Below are positions 58,001 to 64,000 of a DNA stretch of 64,000 nucleotides, in pieces (the stretch's first letter is position 1; each line of letters opens with the position of its first letter). The notes beneath the pieces were generated by a model, which was given only the letters and a program-made list of their open reading frames with translations, ran no database searches and was not told where the DNA came from. This DNA comes from Clarkia xantiana subsp. parviflora. Lineage: Eukaryota > Streptophyta > Magnoliopsida > Myrtales > Onagraceae. Location of the stretch: contig JAPTYO010000008.1 of assembly GCA_036873135.1 (NCBI GenBank), positions 27,802,761 to 27,866,760 on the forward strand, written 5' to 3'. Both the position numbers and the translations under genes were made by a program.

Positions 58001-61000
58001 AATTTTTCTTCTTTTATCTGAAGACCAATCTCATTACACTTGATTTGCTTAAACTTATTCAATTTCTTTTGCTGGTTCCTATAGGATTCTTATTTTGTAC
58101 ATATTACCAATTTTTCAAGTTCTACTTCCTACAGGATTGTTGACAAAATAAATAATTCCATTGGGCAAGATCCAAACTCGAAACAGTTAATTGGAGTTCT
58201 TGATATTTACGGATTCGAAAGTTTCAAGCAGAACAGGTAGATACTTTAGTTCAAATACTTCTACCACCCTACTTCTACATAAAGTTGACAATTTTTATCG
58301 ACCTAGCTTTGAACAGTTCTGTATCAATTTTACAAACGAGAAGCTGCAGCAACATTTCAACCAGGTTTCTGATTTACTGGAATTGTTCTACACTATCTTG
58401 GAAATATGTGCTCCCTACTAACCTTGGTACCTTTTATTCCTTGCAGCATGTTTTTAAGATGGAGCAGGAGGAATATACAAAGGAGGAAATTAACTGGAGC
58501 TACATAGAATTTGTTGATAATAAAGATGTCTTAGATCTGATTGAGAAGGTTGGTTGTCATTGTATCTGTTACCTGTTGCTTTACTGTTGATATTTTCTCA
58601 CTAGATGGAATATCATAAATATGAGTTCTTTCGACTTAATTGCATTATAGCTTCGGGGTTCTTACCCTTTGTAAATATGATATTTACAGTTAAGTTTTGA
58701 TACTTTTTGCAGAAACCAGGAGGCATCATCGCCCTTCTGGATGAAGCCTGGTATGTAATCAGTAAGCTTTTTGGTCATTTATGTACCTTAACTTTACCTG
58801 GCATCTTATGTTTTAATTAGTGAATTTGTTATCTCGGATATGTCATTGACGTATTCTTAAATGTTACTGGGACCATGCAGTCACCTTTTTATGCTCCATT
58901 TTATTAATTAATATTAATCCTGATATTAAATTGTGGCAGCATGTTTCCAAAATCTACACACGAGACATTTGCTCAAAAACTGTACCAAACCTTTAAGAAC
59001 AACAAGCGCTTCATCAAACCCAAGCTTTCACGAACTAGCTTTACTATAGCTCACTATGCCGGCGAGGTAATAATCCTTTCTTGGTTAAATTGCTTCAATG
59101 CTTTATATATTGTCAAACAGAAGAACTTGTTGATATGCTCATTGTTTTCAGGTCATGTATCTGGCTGATCTGTTTCTCGACAAAAACAAAGACTACGTTG
59201 TTGCAGAACATCAGGATCTATTGACCGCATCCAAATGTTCCTTTGTATCGAATCTATTTCCTCCCCTTGCTCAGGAATCATCTAAATCATCCAAGTTTTC
59301 TTCGATTGGTTCAAGGTTCAAGGTACTTTTTGCTAGTATATTGCCATCATGAAAAAAAAACTGGGAAACTGAAGGTGGCGGTTTTTTTTGGCCAATCTGA
59401 AGTTGGTGGTTGGGTTGTGTTTTCTTTAATGTTTTTTAATTACTTGGTTTAGTATGAATAAGCTATAACAACCAGTTTGTTTGTTAGAGAGTTGATTAAG
59501 ACCGTGAAGTGGAACAGTTCTATACATTTTATAATGAGTTGCACCTTCTCGGTAGATTATTATTGATATTTATCTTTGAACATTCAAATTCTTTGCACTT
59601 AGGTTGTCACGTTTGAAAACCTCTCTTTTTTTTACACAATATGTATTGTCATTGAGAAGTTGGTAGTCTGAAATGGCTCCCTTAGTTTATGCAATGTTTG
59701 TATGATTAATTTGGACTTTCACTTTAGCCAAAAAAAAATTGTTGGACTTTTACACCACATATGATGAATCTGATGGAGTAAAAGTTGAAAGTGGCGCATT
59801 GCTTTCGATTTGCTCACTTGTACAAATATTTCCAACTTCTGTGGAGATTGATCTTTTGTGAAGTCTGACAATATGAAAATAGGGGAATCCTGATGACAAA
59901 AACTAATGTACCAGAAGTTGGTGCTAACGGAAAATAGAAAATTGCCATAGGCATGAGGTAAAACATGACCGGGAAGTATTCAAATTTGATACGGTATATA
60001 ATCAAGTGCTTACCAATTGTTATACAGAAAATAAGGTCATTAGTGAAATATTTTCTCCTTATAAATAGTATTGCAAGTTGTGGTGGTGTCTTCTTTTACA
60101 TATGTCGAATTGATAGTATATTTCAGAAATTATTGCTGAATGTCATTTTCTTATTGATGATATTCTTTTTTGACTACTAAACAAGTTTTTAACTTGCAGT
60201 TGCAACTTCAGTCTTTAATGGAGACCCTGAATTCAACGGAACCACACTATATCAGATGTGTAAAGCCGAACAATGTCCTCAAACCTGCCATTTTTGAAAA
60301 CGTGAATATAATGCAACAGCTGCGGTGTGGTGTGAGTAACTTGACATCCTTCGGTTGTGTATGTGCTTAACCTACTATCACTTCTAGAATTCTAACAAAA
60401 AAATTTCCCATCTGTTTTCAAACGTTAGGGTGTTTTGGAGGCAATCAGGATCAGCTGTGCTGGATATCCTACACGGCGTACTTTTTACGAGTTCCTTCTT
60501 CGATTTGGTGTGCTTGCTCCAGAGGTCTTGGATGGAAAGTAAGCCTTTACTAATTCACATGTTTACATTTTTTATTAAGTCAAGATAACTTATGCTCTGT
60601 CTTTCGTGTACAAAAGGGACACTATATGATGCTTCCTAGGCCTTGTTTCTTCCCTTTTATCTGTTGACACCTTCTGTAACTTTCTTTTTCAGTTGTGATG
60701 ACAAAGTTGCTTGTCAGAGAATCTTGGACAAAATGGGATTAATAGGATATCAGGTGATTCAGATATATTCTTCTAATTTTTGTTGTATCATATGGTAAGT
60801 TGTAAATTTGATTGCACTACATGAAACTGTATTGAAATTTAAAATTTACAAGCATATGTTGTTATATATTGCACGAGTTGCGTGATGCACTCCAGACTTG
60901 TTATCATGTAAAAAATTAACGGTGGTCACTCAGTGGCGGGTCCAGAAATTTTCAATCTACAAAAGAAATTATTTACAGAAATAAAATGAATAAAAAATAC

Positions 61001-63470
61001 AGTTTTTATTAAAAAATGGGGTTCTAACCCATATTTTATATCACTCTTTATTATATTTATGTACAATATACATCTAAGTGGTACGAAATGAGGGGCATTT
61101 TGGGTTAACTGGGATTCTTTTAAAGCAATAACAGGACTCATGGTACATTTTTCTTAAAAATTTAACCGAGGGTCCTATTGCAATTTCTCGACAATGGGAT
61201 GACGAAAGTCGCCCACTTTTTGTTGTGTGTCCGCCACTGTGGTCAGTCTAGTCTGATAAGTTTATTCAGTAAATGTAATTAGAGAACTCTTTTGGAACTT
61301 TAGTGTGGTCATAAGGATTTGTTTCCTTAGTAGCTGCGCCTGCACTCTCTGTTAGTGAACACTATATATAATGCATCAAATCTTCCTCGAAAGAAAGTAA
61401 TAATTCTATTAATAGGCACCAAGAAAGTGCCTGATATGCAAAATTAGGGAAAGAAGCAAAAGGATTTACAAGAGGGATCATGAACAAACTAAGGGTGGTC
61501 TAGAGTGTCCATGAAAACATTAAAAAACCCATCTATGTTTCGTATATACCAACTACAACTCTAACGTATCTATATACAAAGGGTGACATCAGCTCTACTC
61601 ATCAGGCTTGTCATTACAAAGCAATTTCAGATTTCAAGCCATTAAATTTTTTGTGAATTCTTCTGTGTTAAGGGTGGCTTGTATTGTTTTTTTCCATAGA
61701 AATCCATGTTAGAAGTGAGATGCTGTGCTTCATCTTGCAAACTGCACCATCTTATTCTATGTAGTCTCTAAAATCCAGAATTTTTCCATTTCAAAATGCT
61801 TGTCTATGTTTTGCATTAAGTTTCTTTGTTCTCCATCAATAAAAAGGGGTGAGACAGTGAGTGAAAATCCCATTTGAGGATTTCACTTTGTTTATTGGTT
61901 GTCTATCGTTTCGGTTTGTGCACTTGATAAATCAGGTCTGTAGTTTCCTAATGTTGTTTAAATGGAATGTAGATGGGGAAGACAAAAGTTTTCCTACGGG
62001 CTGGGCAAATGGCTGAGTTGGACGCAAGAAGAGCAGAGGTGCTTGGTAATGCAGCTAAAGTAATTCAGAGGCAAACCCGTACCTATATTGCAAGGAAGGA
62101 GTTCATTGCAATGCGCAAGGCTGCTATTAAAATGCAAACTCGTTGGCGAGGTACATATTTACTCATGGCTTCTTCATAAAGGATAGAGATTTTTAATATA
62201 TAATATATAAGTTAAAAGGTCAGCATCTTGTATCAGCTGCAAAACCAAATAGTCTTCTGTCTGTATAATTCGATTTAATTCACCTTCTAAACTTTGTATT
62301 TTGAGGCTTATGTTGATAGAACCAGCAGAATCTAAAGATTTCCCAGCTAAATGTTAATTCCTAAAAGAAAATTTTCAGTTTGTTTCTCTGTTTCTGTTGA
62401 AGATTCTTGACAGCTTTTTGTCAACTTATGAATAGGTAAATTGGCGCGCATTGTTTTTGAGCAACTGCGACAGGAATCAAGTGCTAAGAACATTCAAAAG
62501 AACTTCCGGCGACATGTTGCCAAACAATCATACCTATCTGTAAGATCATGTGCAATCACACTGCAGGCAGGTTTAAGGGCCATGGTTGCTCGCAAGGAGT
62601 TCCAATTCAGAAGACAGACCAAGGCCGCAATTATTATTCAGGTTGAATTGGCTGACCTCTCTTCAGTATATGGCATATGCAATTTTTGAAAGGAAATACG
62701 AGAAGATGAACTTTTAGTGTCAAACAATACACCTGAAGATATTTATTTATTCTGAAATTACTTTGCTGGGCGGAAACAGTATTCATTAATAGTTGGGATT
62801 CACTTGTGCTTCTAGGCTCAATTCCGTTGCCATGTGGATTATGCATACTACAAAAAACATCAGAAGGCTGTGATTGTTACTCAATGTGGTTGGAGGAGTA
62901 GAGTTGCTCGGAGGGAGCTCAGGCAACTCAAAATGGTTGGTTACCTACATGGATGCTCTATGTTGTTCCGATTCTACATGGATGCTCTATGTTGTTCCGA
63001 TTTGATTTTATCCAATTTTAAATTGCATTAACCTTGATGTTAATTCATCTAGGCGTTGAGAGAGACAGGGGCCCTTAAAGAAGCTAAAGACAAGCTGGAA
63101 AAGCGTGTCGAAGAGCTTACATGGCGTTTGCAATTAGAGAAGCGAATGAGGGTAATTATTCTAAAATTTTCTAGTATTTTATTTTCCTATAATTTGTAAG
63201 GATAAAAACTATTTGCTTATATCTGGAATTTTTCAAACTATATTTCAGACTGATTTGGAAGAGGAAAAATCACAAGAAGCTGCCAAGTTACAAGATGCTC
63301 TGCAAGCATTGCAAAAGCAGTTAGAAGAAGCAAATTTGAATGTAATAAAAGAACGAGAAGCTGCCCGAAAAGCTATAGAAGAAGCTCCTCCAGTCATAAA
63401 GGAGACTCCAGTGTTGGTGGAAGACACAGAGAAGATCAACTCATTAAACCTAGAAGTGGAGAGTTTGAAG
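52008..63470 (+). CDS. XI-K: Class XI myosin, XI-K type, first 24 coding exons (986 residues; 3' end outside window)
   Basis: Actin-based motor that drives organelle and vesicle movement in plant cells. Exons: 52008-52010, 54057-54185, 54277-54420, 54532-54677, 54751-54907, 54992-55050, 56281-56440, 56548-56697, 56783-56919, 57005-57151, 58135-58236, 58307-58364, 58447-58548, 58713-58750, 58940-59066, 59152-59322, 60200-60331, 60429-60538, 60693-60753, 61973-62150, 62436-62641, 62816-62935, 63053-63151, 63249-63470. All introns are GT-AG and phases join cleanly with no stop. The SH3-like start is [19 protein letters not shown]-loop GESGAGKT at residues 156-163; switch I NNNSSRFGKF near 209; switch II DIYGFE at 434-439; actin-binding loops follow; six IQ motifs from about 738 to 875 bind calmodulin; a coiled coil starts near 885 ([20 protein letters not shown]). 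Wording matches remembered XI-K more than XI-1 or XI-2. The globular tail lies beyond the window. Confidence 0.95.
53900..53993 (+). repeat. Perfect 47-bp tandem duplication in myosin intron 1
   Basis: Two identical 47-bp copies (53900-53946 and 53947-53993) starting TGAAGCATGCACACATTAG, 60-150 bp before the exon 2 acceptor at 54056. Perfect identity points to a recent event. Confidence 0.9.
55222..56080 (-). mobile_element. TRIM-like small LTR retroelement array in myosin intron 6
   Basis: Three related blocks (about 55222-55410, 55633-55850, 55855-56070) share GAGCGACTGTCCCCACTAGC, GTTGTCCTCAC and GAGTAGTACCTCTCTT. Between blocks 1 and 2 lie TGGTATTAGAGCC (minus, 55514-55526) and a second TGGTATCAAA (55621-55630), which resemble tRNA-iMet primer sites next to LTR starts (TTCTATCACGCC). 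This is the layout of terminal-repeat retrotransposons in miniature, in more than one copy and partly truncated. No coding capacity. Confidence 0.55.
60931..61239. mobile_element. hAT-like MITE in myosin intron 19
   Basis: 309 bp with ends CAGTGGCGGG and CCGCCACTG, flanked by TGGTCACT (60923-60930) and TGGTCAGT (61240-61247), an 8-bp duplication with one mismatch. The AT-rich interior encodes nothing. It lies between exons 19 and 20, far from the splice sites. Confidence 0.8.
62945..63002 (+). repeat. Perfect 29-bp tandem duplication in myosin intron 22
   Basis: Two identical units, 62945-62973 and 62974-63002, starting CTACATGGATGCTCTATGTT, in the 117-bp intron between exons 22 and 23. It makes up half of that short intron. 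Confidence 0.9.
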
Positions 63471-64000
63471 GTATACACCCAAACTTGTTTAATTATTCTA
63501 TTTTCTTCCTTTCCATATAGGATATTGGTTACAGTAGCAATTTTTATTTTCATTGCTTAAGTTTGTGTGCTAGTCAAAACACCTTCTATGGTATCAAGCA
63601 CTCAGGTCTCGAATCATCATAGTGCCATTTACAATACTCCTTAGTTAAATTATGTGCTAGTGTTATTAGCGTATCAAAATATTCCAGCCCACATATGAGA
63701 AAGGGGTATTGACGATAATATTAAACCAGACTATTACTGACTAGTTCAAGCTTATAGGGCAGTTGGTCAAGTCCTCATTCACATTTAGCAGAGTGATTTG
63801 AGCCAGTTACAGAAAATGCTAATATTTCTAATTCTTGGTGCCAACTTGAACAAATAAAAATGTTCCCCTTACACTTTTGTATTATGAAGACATGTTTTTT
63901 GTGATACTTTTGCATGTCATATTCCAATTTGGTGGCTTTTCCAGTTAATGCAGTATTATATTTTTTTGTTGATAAAAAATGCGGGAGGCAAATGTTATGG

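Overview
This window is plant nuclear DNA. The right end holds the first 24 exons of a class XI myosin gene, closest to XI-K, with GT-AG introns. The rest is a dense nest of plant-type retrotransposons: Copia elements with tRNA-iMet primer sites, Ty3/gypsy elements of the Tat type, an L1-type LINE, hAT-like MITEs and a TRIM-like array. A seed plant with a repeat-rich genome is most likely; the species cannot be told.

Layout. 1-4837: 3' half of gypsy element A (plus orientation), with two minisatellite arrays, an intact spliced gene antisense to the element (minus strand) and a 3' LTR full of palindromes. 4838-19231: two related, decayed Copia copies on the minus strand that share the LTR at 12136-12696. 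The right-hand Copia LTR (19232-39884) is split by two gypsy insertions. Element B (19377-28514, TSD GGAAC) has a broken pol, a second intact antisense gene and an extra inverted copy of its own 3' end; a hAT-like MITE sits in one of its LTRs. Element C (28717-39646, TSD GATGA) has near-identical LTRs but broken gag, RT and integrase and a different antisense gene, itself broken. 39885-40863: 5' end of a third Copia copy. 41561-48190: L1-type LINE on the minus strand, hit by a 450-bp hAT MITE carrying a tRNA-like segment. 48313-49041: another MITE. 49042-51600: AT-rich intergenic DNA. From about 51650: myosin 5' leader with two short upstream ORFs, an ATG-only first coding exon at 52008-52010, and coding exons to 63470; the gene continues beyond the window.

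How it fits together. The insertions give a relative order: Copia copy 3, then the Copia 1/2 array, then gypsy B and C into its LTR, with one MITE entering B later. The most interesting material is in A and B. Both keep the same antisense gene of 306-307 codons with identical exon lengths, its own TATA box and conserved splice sites, although their proteins have diverged and B's pol is dead. Their repeat arrays contain hairpins whose stem sequences change in step. B also carries its 3' end in both orientations around the antisense gene, giving about 1.1-kb inverted arms.

All coordinates and motifs were read by eye. Family names rest on remembered motifs, with no database search.
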